Below are positions 1 to 13,200 of a stretch of 64,000 nt of DNA, piece by piece. Origin of the DNA: Siphonodentalium dalli (lineage: Eukaryota > Mollusca > Scaphopoda > Gadilida > Siphonodentaliidae); NCBI GenBank assembly GCA_032622095.1, contig CP136065.1, positions 207,680,151-207,744,150 on the forward strand, given 5' to 3'. Each line of letters opens with the position of its first letter. Position 1 is the stretch's first letter. The position numbers and the translations under genes were made by a program. The notes below the pieces were generated by a model, which saw only the letters and a list, made by a program, of their open reading frames with translations, made no database searches and was not told where the DNA came from.

Positions 1-38
1 TGTTTATATCAGTATGGTATCTCAAGTATTATTTTTAT

Positions 39-372
39 ACTAGGGGATTGCCCGTCAAAAATGATGGGTCTATAGAGTTTCACTGGTTTACTGATTCAAG
101 CGGCATAACTCTATCTTATATCTATCATACAGGACACATATCGCTATAACTCCTAATTTTGCCATCTCGACCCTTGGAAAATGTGCTATATCTCAGGCCA
201 TCTTTAACCGAACAGCCTGAAAATTTTCATGTCGTATTCTGAGATGTGTCAGATCGTATGTTACAAATTTGGACTAAGTTGGATGCATGGATGTAAAGTT
301 ATAAACGTGCCAAAAGCGTGACCGAGTTACACACATACAAACAGCCAGACGACTGGTTTTATATATATAGAT
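39..372 (+). mobile_element. Interspersed element R1, internally deleted copy
   Basis: Begins ACTAGGGGATTGCCCGTCA and ends with the CGTGACCGAGTTAC-ACACA block then GGTTTTATATATATAGATT. The same ends bound a 1.07-kb copy at 40499-41565, so this 334-bp copy lacks the middle. No terminal inverted repeats. Class not recognised; it could be a LINE/SINE-derived family. Confidence 0.6.
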
Positions 373-753
373 TGAGTAGAGAGATTATCTCCTCCTGAGA
401 ATAATAGAGTAACAATTTAAACAGGTAAATTTTTCATATATGGATAGAATGAATGTATGTACCCCGAACATGATGTAGGGATATTTTTCAAGACAGCCAA
501 AGGCTCACATGAATTGTGACAAGCTCCATTTTCAATGAGTTTGATAAAAGATACTTGATTGTAAGACATGTCATGTTCTGTATTTATTCCACATTCACCA
601 GTATGATAAGTCAGCAATTCTAATGTTATCAACAGAAGCATGGAAAGTGAGGTAATTTAAGAAGTTTCAACTTTGTTCAATGGCTATAATTCCATGTGTC
701 TCACATTAACATGTATAGAATAAATATATATATAGTTTGTTTTGACTCGCTCA
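373..753. other. No feature seen
   Basis: AT-rich sequence without credible coding potential or repeat structure; downstream flank of the PDZD8-like gene. Confidence 0.5.
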
Positions 754-1153
754 TTAACCCTTTACCCAACAGAAGGGCCCTGTGCCAATGCATTCTCTTA
801 TATATGCGAGTCGACCATAAGTCACCTCGCATATATAAGAGAATGCATTGGCTTAACACATTAAAAATTATAAAATTGTTAAAGAATGTAAGAAAAAATG
901 GTAAAAAGTGTTAAAAAAAGATTTTTTTTAGGCCAATGCATTCTCTTATATATGCGAGGCGACCTATGGTCGACTCGCATATATAAGAGAATGCATTGGC
1001 ACAGGGCATAACTGTAACCATCACAATGTGGTCAATGAGCCGGTTCCAATGATATCCATATTTGTATGGTTCTATTGAGACAGACCGAAGATATTTTAGG
1101 CTGTTGAAGCTTTATTTGGGCGGTTTTGGCCGGTTTGTTGGGTAAAGGGTTAA
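754..1153. mobile_element. TTAA-flanked MITE, subfamily 3, with two hairpin cores
   Basis: TTAACCCTTTACCCAACAG at the left and GTTGGGTAAAGGGTTAA at the right give TTAA-bounded inverted ends, a piggyBac-type signature. Inside are two copies of the palindromic core GCCAATGCATTCTCTTATAT / rc (778-852 and 931-1008). Confidence 0.8.
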
Positions 1154-1332
1154 TCAAGAACATACAGGAATATAAGATTTGTTGACCTTCACAAGTCACA
1201 TTCATTTATGGAAATATAACTTGATTGCATTGTAGCTTTCGTATGTCATGAGTGTGGTGAAAAATAAGCAACAATGACCAACTAAGGCTGGTGGGATTTC
1301 TGTTTATGATGGTAAAATAAAATGAAAGTGTC

Positions 1333-1890
1333 AATGACACTGTAGCTCAACTTGGAGAGGGGATAATGATATGTGTGGAAAGTTTAAATGTTTATGTAAT
1401 ACTAGAGGTCAACACGGAGAGCCGTATGAAGGTTGGGATCAATCCGATGGGAAATGATGGTTGTATAGTGTGACAAAGGATTAAGTCATGCAAAAAGTTA
1501 AATCCAAGATGGCTACCCGAGGCCATGTTTTTAATAGAAAATCGTTCAAATTTGATAGCTCATCTAGTTATGATCCCAAACATGCCTGTAAATTTTCAAA
1601 ATATTTTGCCCATAATTGTAGGCTGCAGTGTCTGCTAATGGATTCAAATGTGAAATCCAAGAAAATGGCTCCTGGTGGCCATGTTTTTTTTAAAAACAAA
1701 ATTCGGAACAAATGGTAAGCTCCCATCTAGAGGTCACCCCGAGGATACATATTAAGTTTGGTGACCATCAGATGAGGGATGTGGCCTGTAGGTTGTGCCA
1801 GAGTAAATTGTTGATGGACGGATGACGAACACATGCACAAGTGGACGCCAATTGATGGCAATAACTCAAACTTGACTTCATCAAGTTGGG
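1333..1890. mobile_element. Family-3 element (CAATGACACTGTAGCTCAACTT ends), diverged copy
   Basis: Starts with a TGACACTGTAGCTCAACTT end and contains degenerate copies of the unit with AAGATGGC and GGCCATGTTTTT. Ends near CAACTCAAACTTG-TTGGGCTGA. The same family is found at 22258-22605 and, tandemly expanded, at 30514-33475. Confidence 0.6.
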
Positions 1891-2529
1891 CTGACCTAAC
1901 GAATCTGAGTATGTGTACAATAAGCATGACATTGTCACCAAACAAAAACAGATCATAGTGTATGTATTTACTGCAAGGTCTCCCAAAGAAAAAAAACCTG
2001 TCTCATGCTTTTATCACATTACTGGTTAAAATGGTCGTTGCTGATAAGAGAGTTAATTTTTTGAAGTGTGTCAATAGTTTGAAGTGATCGTTAAACAGCA
2101 TCCTAAATTCAAATATTATAAATATGTTTAAAACTAGTTATCTGTTTTTGTAACAAAATAGGATGAGAGTGAATGTGGCCATGTGAATTTTTCATTATGG
2201 TGTGTATGAATAATAATTTGTCCCAGAATTGTTATTTACCGATTATCTATTATAGTAAATCTGGTGCATCCTAAATTCAAATATTATAGATAATATTATA
2301 ATATGTTTTTTATAATATTGTTGACCTTTACAAATTACTTTCGTTAATGGAAAATATATCTTGATTGCATTGTAGTTTTCATATGTCATGAGTAATGGTG
2401 AAAAATAAGCAAACAAGAGATGGACTGTCGTCCGGTACATACCCCCTAGTGGCATACCGCCAAGTGTGGGCATATCTATAACTTATGACTGCTATACTCA
2501 GACAGATGGACCCAAAAATCAGCATTTTC
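1891..2529. other. Repeat remnants, no gene
   Basis: A partial duplicate of nearby sequence occurs: CCTAAATTCAAATATTATA at about 2102 and 2270, and a TATGTCATGAG-GGTGAAAAATAAGCAA block at about 1240 and 2384. No coding signal. Confidence 0.5.
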
Positions 2530-3400
2530 ATATAAACGAAGATGAATAACTATAGCCCAAAAAAACAAAACAAAACAGTTCAATGTGTCATTAAATGTCC
2601 TCATAGTGGTGAACATCCATACAAAATTTCATTGAGATCCGAGCATTACTGTTCAAGTTATGACCTGAACAGACATCGGATGGACCAAACAGCCAACATG
2701 TCCAGATAAACAAACTTGAATAACTCTAGAATGGAAAAGCCAAACAGAACAATGGAACCCTCTATTGAATGTCCTCACAGTGGTGAACATCCATACCAAA
2801 TTTCATTGAGATCCCAGCACAACTGTTGAAGTTACAACATGAACAGACACCAGACGGACCAAAAAGCCAACATTTCCAGATAAACAAAGATGTATAACTC
2901 TAGAATGGAAAATCCGAACAAAACGATGGAACCCTCTTTTTAATGTCCTCATAGTAGTGAACATACATACCAAATTTCATTGAGATCCCAGCACAACTGT
3001 TGAAGTTATGACATGAACAGACACCAGACAGACCAAAAAGCCAACATTTCCAGATAAACAAAGATGAATAACTCTAGAATGGAAAATCCGAACAAAACAA
3101 TGGAACCCTCTATTGAATGCCCTCATAGTAGTGAACATCCAAACCATATTTCATTGAAATCCGAGCACTACTGTTCATGTTATGACATGAACAGACACCA
3201 GACGGACCAAAAATCCAACATTTCCAGATAAACAAAGATGAATAACTCTAGAATGGAAAATCCGAACAAAACGATGGAACCCTCTATTTAATGTCCTCAT
3301 AGTTGTGAACATCCATACCAAATTTCATTGAGATCCGAGCACTATTGTTCAAGTTATGACATGAACAGACATCGGACGGACGTACGCTCAACTATCATCA
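2530..3400 (+). repeat. Degenerate tandem repeat, ~178-bp unit, about 5 copies
   Basis: Each unit carries GAATAACTCTAGAATGGAAA, a GTGAACATCCATACCAAATT block and ATGAACAGACA-CGGACGGACC (units near 2540, 2705, 2889, 3066, 3239). A related array is at 27430-28110. Non-coding. Confidence 0.8.
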
Positions 3401-4624
3401 TCTTACTGTTTTAATGCAAAAACTATGAGATTGTGCATCCCAATGCACAGCAATGTGCACATTGAAGTGTTAATAATAATGCAGAAAATGAACAGGTTAT
3501 AAAGCATGCACAATAATCGTTACTTAACAATACTGGGACAAATTAATATGCATACGCACCATAATGAAATATTCTCGTGGCGACATGTGACACATTATGT
3601 TCTTGCAGCACTAGTTTTCAACAGTTTGTGCGGTATTTGATTTTGACTTTGCCTCTTGAAACCACAAAATGACAATATTCATATTCAACTATAGTTTGGA
3701 TTTAGGATGTACCAAATCTGTTTACTCTATTATTCAATTGTATTATTCACCAATTAGTAAAATAACTATAAGAAATGTGAACAACCAGAGTGAAGGGTCC
3801 CACACTGCTTCAAACTTCTGCAGAGACCTTCTCTAAATAGTTCTACGGAGAAATGAGATCACTAATGACTATAGACAATGTATTCAATATACTGTCCTGA
3901 AAATAAGTTGTTTTCAGACTGAGAATTGAACATTTTCAAACTTTCAGTCAAATTTTAGACTGAAAACAAAATGCTCATATTTTCCCCGATGCTGCTGCCT
4001 TGGTAACAGGGGTGTGTTCTCAGATAATCATTCCGTTGTGCGTGAAATCACCAAATCGAAGCTGACAGTAACATCACAATAATAAAATGACTCAGTTTCG
4101 ATCTACAAGAACAAAGCGTGTAAATATATTTCTACTGTGCCAAAATATATAGAGCCATCTGCCCCACAATAAAAGGGTCCATTGTCTTGGACATATAAAT
4201 GGAAGAGGAATTATATGACATATTTTGTTAAATCTACGTTGCTTTATTATGTTTATATACGGTCATGTATTCAATATACTGTTCTTTAGTCACTTTTATT
4301 TAAAAAAACAAAACCACTACAACCAATTACATCAGCAGTCACAACATAAACATTCAGCAGGTTTACAGCATAGTTCAAAATATAAAGGCAAAATTTTTCT
4401 AAAAAACTGCTGCAATCAAGGAAGGGCTAGCCTAGGTAAGGCTCCTCTCTCAATATCATGTAATATCATTCAATACAGGCAACTATTCCAGAGACCAGTC
4501 GTGAGGTTTCAAATTGGGAGAAGTAACTTCTCCTTGTTTGTTTATTAGGGAGAAGTAACAATGGCTGAAGTTCAGTTTACACCCCAACAACATCCTTTCT
4601 ATGATCTAATAAGTATTATGCACA
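3401..4624. other. No gene or clear repeat seen
   Basis: AT-rich sequence; open frames here (for example 4225-4548) have no domain, codon pattern or splice context to support them. Confidence 0.45.
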
Positions 4625-4880
4625 AGCCTTGAAATAGGATGTCTGTCATTTGCAGAATGAGGTCCCCAGAGGGTGAATTTAGTGATGCTACCCCGCATAG
4701 CGGGCTAGCATCACCAAATTCACCCTCTGGGAACCTCATTCTGCTGAGGTGTAAGCAGAATGAGGTCCCCAGAGGGTGAATTTGGTGATGCTAGCCTGCT
4801 ATGCGGGGTAGCATCACTAAATTCACCCTCTGGGGACCTCATTCTGCAAATAACAGACACCCTATTTCAAGGCTTGATTA
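4625..4880. mobile_element. Palindromic MITE family 2 (GCAGAATGAGGTCCCCAGAG)
   Basis: Two arms carrying CAGAATGAGGTCCCCAGAGG followed by TGAATTT-GTGATGCTAGC, each with its complement, form a long near-perfect hairpin flanked by AAGCCTTGAAATAGG and its complement. Same family as copies at about 16073, 19995, 42455, 48190, 57225 and 57690. Confidence 0.85.
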
Positions 4881-4954
4881 TGCAAGACAAGAACCCATTT
4901 ATAAAACCATTATAGTGATTGAGTAAGTACACCATTATAATCGGTAAATATACA

Positions 4955-5505
4955 TTAACCCTTTGAGTGCCACGGGCCGATCTCATCGGCCCTAAACCTA
5001 CAAAATAAGTCTGTTAAAGAATATAAGAATAAATTATTAAAATTGTCAAAAATTGTAAAAAAAAAATTAAAAAAATGTCAGGCCAATGCATTCTCTTATA
5101 TATGCGAGGCGACCTATGATTGATTGGGGGTTATTGTCGCTTTAGCCACTAAGGCCATATCACGACATTGCCAGTTTTAGTGGTGGAGGAAATCCGCACA
5201 CTTGCGACTAATCTAACAGTGATTTCAATGGCTGATAAACTCGTCAACCATGTGCGGCAAACCACCGAGTAACTGGCAACTCCACCAGCTAACGATTTTG
5301 AGTTACAAAGTCCACGATGGAAACATGTGGATTTGAACCCTTATCGCCAGCGCTGGAGGGCGAAACGGCTTGGAGTGGTACCCCTAACCGATTGAGCCAC
5401 CGAGGCCCGCGAGGCAACCTATGGTCGACTCGCATATATAAGAGAATGCATTGGCACAGGGTATATGGGTTGATTCAAAAATCAACCTGGCACTCAAAGG
5501 GTTAA
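4955..5505. mobile_element. TTAA-flanked MITE, subfamily 1, disrupted by a SINE
   Basis: TTAACCCTTTGAGTGCCACG at one end and CCTGGCACTCAAAGGGTTAA at the other. The hairpin core is split at 5118 by a 290-bp SINE with a 15-bp target duplication. Confidence 0.85.
5119..5408 (-). mobile_element. tRNA-headed SINE
   Basis: On the minus strand the 5' end starts GGGCCTCGGTGGCTCAATCG, which contains a box A (TGGCTCAATCGG). About 60 bp on is GGGTTCAAATCC, a box B. Flanked by a direct repeat GCGAGGC(G/A)ACCTATG (5104-5118 and 5409-5423), as expected for LINE-mobilised insertion. No protein-coding capacity. Confidence 0.85.
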
Positions 5506-5577
5506 ACATGCTGATGGGACATATGCATACTGGTACATGAGAGAGAAGTCAATTCATGGAGAAGTGACACATGTTCA

Positions 5578-5700
5578 GGAGATGTCTCCCAACTAACCCT
5601 CTAGGCTGGTCCTCTCCCAACTCACTCTCTGGGCTGGTCCTCTCCCAACTCACCCTCTAGGCTGGTCCTCTCCCAACTCACCCTCTTGGCCGGTCCCTGA
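5578..5700. repeat. Minisatellite, ~27-28 bp unit, 4-5 copies
   Basis: Repeats of CTCTCCCAACTCACCCTCT and GGCTGGTC in tandem, with minor variation. Confidence 0.85.
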
Positions 5701-6049
5701 ACTATTCCCATTTATTGTATACCCTCTGATGAAATTCACAGCCGTTGAATTTCTGTCATTCTTAAAACAACCGTCAATTGCATTGAAAATCACCGAGATG
5801 AATTCATCCATGTTTTAACCTTTTGATAAGTGAATAATCATTGCTGAGCTGTTACTTGATTCGAATTGACTCATTCATATTCCATGTTTAGCTGTTGAAT
5901 AGCTGTACATTCCTACAAATGAATTTTTAGGGAGTTTCTTTGTCTGACATCTGCTTATAGTATTTGAACGTCCCCAGAAATAAATAATTGTTCATTCTGT
6001 AAAGATGTTCAGATATTATAAGACAACAGGTAAAGTAAGGATTCGTTTA

Positions 6050-6655
6050 TAGGGGTGTCTAGCTAATAAGATTAACAAGAGGTGTGCACTCGCGTGCTAG
6101 CATACCCCCACCGTGGCAAATTCAACCCGCATTATCCGTAAACCCAACAAAAATCGGTTCATAGTTGTTCGAGTTATGAGGTCGGACGGACGGACGGATG
6201 GACTGACGGAGGGAGAAAGCGTGATGGACGGACAGACGCAGTCAATCCAGTATACCCCCCATTTTCTTTAAAGAAAAATTCGGACTAATAATATCAATAT
6301 GGTGTCATAAGAAGCTTGTACAGAAATTATTCAAATTGGTTCATATTTGTTAAAGTTATTAGTCGGACAGAATTTCTAAGTCAAAATAAGTCGAAAATGA
6401 GGCGTAACTTAAATAAAAGGTTGGACCGAACCGCAATTAGCATCATGCGGAGAGGCAGTCCTAAGGAGATTGCATACAAAAAATTATTGAAATCGGTTCA
6501 TAGTTGTTCGAGTTATGAGGTCGGACGGACGGACGGATGGACTGACGGAGGGAGAAAGCGTGATGGACAGACAGACGCAGTCTGGACGGACAGACGCAGT
6601 CAATCCAGTATACCCCCCATTTTCTTCGAAAGTGGGGGTATAAAAACGTCGAACT
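6050..6655. repeat. Two copies of a GACGGACGG-containing repeat
   Basis: Both copies hold TTCATAGTTGTTCGAGTTATG, a GGACGGACGGACGGATGGAC run, AGACGCAGTCAATCCAGTAT and an end with ACCCCC-TTTTCTT; the second ends with GTGGGGGTATA, making a small terminal hairpin. Related sequence recurs at 27430-28110. Not coding despite open frames on both strands. Confidence 0.65.
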
Positions 6656-6914
6656 TATAGCTGAAATCATATAAATGAATAAATGGGAATCATGTAATTA
6701 CTCATCAGTGAGTTACCAAATATCAAAGGGTCAATGGGATCTTATGTCCTCTACCTTGATAATGGACTGACTGAGTCTACAGCAGAGACAGATAGTCCCC
6801 CCCCATATAGTGCTTACATCAACTGGATCATTCAGGAGTCATAATACCAATAAAATATCTTGAAATTAAGTGGAGCATATGCAGTTCATTGTGAAAACCC
6901 TAAAAATAACCTCA

Positions 6915-7250
6915 TCAGCTATCTTCAGGTTTAGAATTAATCGCAATGCCATTTTCTGATAATTCTACCCTGTCATGTGTAGACTCCTCCCTCATTTGTT
7001 TTAGCTCCGCCTCCTTTCTGAGAGACTCTTCCTTCTGCCTTTCTTCCTCCTCGTTATCCAGACAGTGTTGCAGACCTGCACAGTAATGTAATAACATCAG
7101 CATCAAAGCCTCCATCTTCTCCTCAGATTTGTCGACCTTGTTGTGTATGACCTGTCGCTGGGCGCGGTCGATGTCCTTACAATCCAAGTGGCTCTCTAGC
7201 TCAGCTCGATTCTCCGATTCCTGGTCAATCTCAAACTGCAGCTTTGTAAC
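6915..7250 (-). CDS. PDZD8: PDZD8-like coding exon 22 (C-terminal coiled coil and stop)
   Basis: 336 nt after CTTCCTAG, ending in TGA at 6915-6917. Strongly helical and charged (TKLQFEIDQESENRAELESH, then EEEERQKEESLRKEAELKQM), the C-terminal coiled coil that in vertebrate PDZD8 binds GTP-Rab7 on late endosomes. The segment MEALMLMLLHYCAGLQHCL between the charged parts is hydrophobic and probably packs in the helix. No AATAAA was found close downstream. Confidence 0.85.
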   Translation of the reverse strand, partial: VTKLQFEIDQESENRAELESHLDCKDIDRAQRQVIHNKVDKSEEKMEALMLMLLHYCAGLQHCLDNEEEERQKEESLRKEAELKQMREESTHDRVELSENGIAINSKPEDS

Positions 7251-10200
7251 CTAGGAAGACATTCACAATTAACGCTTTCTTCAGTAATGGATTCTCCCGC
7301 TCAGTTATAAAAGTATACACTGGATTGGTCTATTATTCATCTCGAGGGGTGTTCAGGTAATAAGAGCGGATGACAAACAGACAAAAGGCTAATACAAGCG
7401 CAGAAGGAGTCCTATATGTTGGAGGGAAATGTTCAGAAAATGAGTTCAACGAATGACCTATATGTTACCAGAAGAGTTCAGAAGGGATAACTACGTGTCA
7501 ATGATATTTCGTAAAGAAAGGGTTTAACTCTTTCACCACCAAATATATGAGGGTAAAATGCCCCAGACCCCAGATTTACAGGACTTAATTAGGAATTGTT
7601 TTATCTTTAGCGCTAAGCCTAAATACTAATGTTTAGAGGGATCGTGGGTATGGCAAACCATATATTGCCTTGATCAGCAGTGAATTTATATTTACATGAG
7701 GGTCATAGATGACCTTCGGGTGCCGAACTTCCTTGACAACGGTTGCTAGGGAAACACCTGTCATTGAAAAACACTAGATTTTGATAAATTTTCTACTGAA
7801 TTGCACTCATACAATGCTGGCTATTTTTTCTTGTGCACACACTGGTGATCACCCTATGGTCAAATTTGAAGAAGTGATTTCACCTTGTTTAAAATATCAG
7901 GCAAATGTTGGCTTGAGGAGGGGACAGTCCAAAATCGATCCAAAAACGAAAATAGGCAATGCAAAAATAAATCACACAGTGATCACATTTAGTGACTGAT
8001 AAATAATTTACTATATTGACCAAAATCACTATAATCGATCTAATTATATCTCACAATCAAAACAAATGAACTTTACACCAGGGAAATTTCCAGGGCTGTT
8101 TTGATACCCGTTACAGGTATGGGCGCCCAAACTTGAGAAGCCCAAATGACCCCAAATTCCTAGTGGACAGTATTTCAATCTGAATTTTCAACGCAATTCA
8201 AACTATTCATCGATATGCAATGTAAATTCCGTAAAAAATCTGCAGTCGCAATACAGCCTTCATTTGCATGTTGAATTTTTAAATCAGAAATATTATGTAA
8301 TATTTATAATATATTCATCTGTATCTGTCTTGGTTTGGTGTAGAAGCCGTATTTTAAACATATATTGGGATACCGGTATATATCCTCTGCTGGAAACAGG
8401 TGTCCCCAAATTATCTCTGGATTCTTCCCTGCTTTACACACTAGATGTCCTTTTATTGACAAACTTAGAACACAAACTTCCTCAAAACGAAATCAATTCG
8501 AAACTGAATTCACTCCCTTTGTGATATCTATTTATAACTTTGGGAATTCCAGTATAATGAGTGTGTACTTGTTGATGCTTTCTGCTTCAATATTGCGTTC
8601 GTTTTCAGGGGTATTAGGCCTAATTGTCTGCGTAAAAGGTGTATGATACGCACAACTATAACACTTTAGACAACATTCTTGCCAAATATATGATATTTTA
8701 TTTAAAAATATACTGCCGGACATAATGTCAGGCTAAAAATGAAAATGGTCGGACATTTGGTGATATGTATCGGAAAATGTCCGTGTCCGACCGACCTTAA
8801 ATTCAGGCATGATTCCAATGGAATTCAGATATAATATTTTAGTTTTCTATGGCAGGGACACATAGCAGGGACACATAGAGGGATCTCCAGACGGACCTAT
8901 ATGAATTGTGGGAGCTATTACATTATGTAGCCATGACACAGTTCGTTTAAAAAACGGATAAATAGGCGAACGCTTCTGCCCGCTATAGCGGGCAGCGGGG
9001 TAGAATGTACATGACGTCGTGCCCGCTATAGCGGGGGTGAAAGAGTTAAGGAGACAATATGGAGGTGAAAGAAACCTATAATGCTTTAACTACATAATAC
9101 ATATGGTATATAATAGATTAACCCTTCCATGACTGGAGCTTCCAGAAATTTTGCGAAAACCCTGTGCCAATGCATTCTCTTATATATGCAAGCCTCCTAT
9201 TGGGTGCCTTGCATATATAGGAGAATACATTGGCCTAACAATATTTACATTGCCCTTGTAAGCCAGTGCATTCTCTTATATATGTGAGGCTCGCTATGGG
9301 ATACTCGCATATATAAGAGAATGCACTGGCACAGGATCTTTAATGCTGCACAGGTGCAGCTCCTGTCATGAAAGGGTTCAATACAGAGATCCAAAAGACA
9401 TCTGAGAATATATGAGGCCCTGATTCAGTATAATGTGTTCATGGTTTCATGGAAATCAGTCCTGAATTTAGCCCATGTTCGGGATCGACCTCACGACCTA
9501 ATTGTCTGGCCCAGACTGATATAGCCCATATTCGAGATCGACCCCACAACCTAATTGTCTGGCCCAGACTGCAATGATGATATCCATGACCTAACCACCT
9601 CAGCTACATGGACATCCTTACAAAAAAAAGTCCTTTCACCGAACAGTGAGCTGTATAAAAGTCTGAAAATGGGTTTGAGAGATATACTGAAATTATACTA
9701 CCCAATATATTGATATTGTTCATTCGTTTACAGTTGGCAATGTTCAATGATATCATTTAATCATGATGTCATTAGAACACATGTCATTGGAACTGGGAAA
9801 GGGGTACAAAATAATAGTATATTTACAAGGAATACAGGGGCATTTAGTGAAAATGAAGTGATGTTGACATATATACAAAGTCAGATGAAAGTTATATAAC
9901 AGTGCATTACAAAATTTCATGTGACGACATTTTAAAGATGCAGGCATATACAGCTATACTACAATGTTGAGCATTAAGCCATGTAATGAATTGAATTCCC
10001 TGAAGAATAGATTATGCCCATTTAAGATAACAACCTTATCATCAAGTTTCTGCTTCCGGTCCTCCAATGACAGGTCAGCAAACAGTTCTCTCCCCTTCTC
10101 CTTGGCTTCCATAACGACCATCTCATCGAGTGCTTGTGATGTCGCATGTGGGGATGATTTGATTGGTCGGTAAGACGGAATGTCCAGCTCTGAATCAGAG

Positions 10201-13200
10201 CTATCAAGCTCAAAGTCGAATCCCTGTAAAACACAAATATTACAATAATAAAAAATAATAGCAAGGCCACGCAAAGTAAAGTTCCCATTTCTGATACCCG
10301 CACGAATGGACCCAAAACCCCACACAAATGGCCACGAAACCCACCATGCATGTTCCCAAATTCCACATGCATGGTCACGAAACCCCACATGCATAGTCCC
10401 GAAACCCCACATGCACCCGAAACCCAGCACGTATGGTCACAAAACCCCACATGCATGGTCCCGAAACCCCGCACACATGGTCCCGAAACCCTGCATGCAT
10501 GGTCCCGAGGGTACTGAAAGTGTTTTATTCGCGATCAATCTCTTGAGAATATTTTTAATTGGTACAACATAATAGTGGTACGTTCTTTTATACAAGTGAG
10601 ATTGAAAAGATCTGTTTCAAGATCCAAATTTCGGATTTATTTTTGTAATTGGTAACTAAATGCTTAGCCAGCAAAAGTGTACAGAACTTGTGTTATTATC
10701 AAGTCCCAACTCTGCCCAACTTTAAAAAAAATGTATACTATTCATTACCAAGCTTTCCAGTTCAGTAGCTGACTGTGTATGTGGCATATTCTGCATTGCC
10801 GTAGCAGCACCATTCAGAAGGTCCGCCTCGTTCGGCAGGGAGCTTCTTTTCCTTCTCATGTAGCCGGGACTCGGGAGTGGAGACAGATTAGGTGAATGAG
10901 GTGGTGATCCATGTGGTGAGGCGAGAGGTGTGCTCTGACCAGATGCACATGGAGATACCCGTATCTGAATACCGGTGTCAGAGGTTGAGACAGATGAGTC
11001 TGAAAGATCTAGAGCAAAGGATATCTTAAATTAAAATTCAATAACAGTAGAAGTTAAAGTAGACACCACTATTATATTCTAATTCATAACATGAGGTACA
11101 TATTAAAAGTTGCAATCCTATTTGTCAAATGTTCAAAACTCAATAAAGAATTCTGTAATTTTTTCGTAGCCTGCTTATGGACAAACAATACAGTATCAGA
11201 GTTTCGAGATAAAGAATTTAATGAATTTTTTTTATAATTTATGTTTTATAGGTCTAAAATTGTATGCGCAAAATAATATTTTTTTACCCAAAATATGTAT
11301 CTCCTATAATAAATATCTTGGACACTGAAACTAATGGTTATATATTTCTTGCTTGCAAGATTCTAGAAGAAGTCGTTTTAAAAATTGGTACGCAATACCT
11401 CGAGTACGCGCACTTGTCAAATGCCAATTAATGGCGATTATATCTTTGGCCCAATCGTGCGAGTCCTTTCCCTATAAAAGCGATTGAAAGGTAAGACCTC
11501 ATTCATTTTAATTTCTTCCTCCTGTGTGTTTGATGCGTTTGACCGAGTGCGCGGGGCGGGAATGTTGATCCCAACTGGGAGGGCCCTTGCTGTGTTCAGT
11601 GTCCAAGATATTTATTATAGGAGATACATATTTTGGGTATTATATCTCCATCAAATATATCTTGGACACTGAAACTAATGGTTATAATTAGAATTCTTGA
11701 ATAGGAGGAGGCCACGAGGCAGATAATCCGACTATGTCCATGAAACCCACCTGCTGAAGCAGAAAAGACCTGCATCCTGTACCAAAAAGATTTCTTGGTA
11801 GACATGTGCCAAAAAATAGATCATTGTGTCTCATATGTAATAGTTCAGATAAACTCAAAAACAACTGAGCCTCCTAAAAGGAAACACCACGTACTTCATG
11901 TGCCCTACTAATAATGATCACAGGGTGAAGGTGTCCAGGATAAACATTGGTCATAGGCAAGGGAGATAACTCATTCATTCATGTACCTAATAGGATAAAG
12001 GAACCTCCCCCTCCTTAGAGGATGAAGCAGCACTCGCACGACATCCACAGGATGTTGACTGGCCCACAATACATGCAAAAGGGGCACCGAGGGTAAAACA
12101 CGGTTATGACACCCCCACCCCACCCCCCGCCAGAAAAGCGGAATCAATACTCAGAATGGATCTCACAAAATGAGGCAATGCTCAGTGCGGTATGACTGAC
12201 TTGACAGTATTTGGAGCCCGACCGAGATACCCAGGGGAGATATGAGAAACTGTTGGGCCCAGACCAATGGGGGGACCAGGGATACACCAGGAAAACATGA
12301 CTGAGTTGAGCACTGGAAATCATGTCCATGGAAAGAAAAAACATACACATAAGGGAGGGGACCAAGATGGAAAGATTGCCTGCCTCTGGTACACCAAGCC
12401 AAGTAACTGGAAATTGAAGTGTACGGTCAACCAAGGAGAGGAACTAATACCGCTAATGGAACACTGAGTGATAACATAGAATAGGAAAATATTCTTGGTT
12501 CAAAGTCGGTGCTGTGACAAATACGATAACAAAATGGACTACATACATGACGCCTAGAGACCAATGAAATGATGATACGCTATATGATGAAATCCTATGG
12601 TGTTAGGTGGTCACTGAAAGATACATCCCAAATCTAGAAGTAAAATTGAAAATGAGCGTAGTTCAGCTAAGTGAGTAGAGCGCCAAAGTCCCCTGTGAGA
12701 TATAGCACCCGCATACTAACTTATCAGGTTCACACACACGATCAAGTCCATAATACGTCTAGGTTTGTCTCATAAAAGCGGCCTAATTGTTGAATAAAAA
12801 TCTAACAGATTAGAAGGCCCAAAACTATAAAGACAGGTCTCAACAACACCTGGAATACCCCGACGGGATAAGAACGGAGGTGAGAATGGAGGCGAAAGAA
12901 ACTTATTCAGGAGCAGTTCCTGAAAGCGGCACATAGCCAGAGCAATGCAATATGGCAGAAAGCAGACTGACAGAGGAAACCTCAAAGTACAAAGAACGAA
13001 GGTAATATTGTACAAAACACTCAGTCGAATGAATGCCACTTGTCGGCGACTAGGCACAATGAGGTAGCCAAGGCAAGAAAGGGTTCGGAAAAACCGCTAT
13101 GTGCCGTGACAGCATGAACCTGGATGGACTGAGACAGAACCAGCGGTAGATGCTGCAGAACCTCCATCGCTGCTCGTCGCTGCGAAGGTTGTGGAAGCCA

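Noticed and set aside
9954-10474. Long minus-strand frames of 150-158 codons next to exon 21
   Set aside because: Only 10035-10223 is exon; the rest reads through a 24-bp minisatellite, giving a repetitive GFGTMHVG-type product.
10306-10572. Plus-strand ORF (88 codons)
   Set aside because: Entirely minisatellite-derived.
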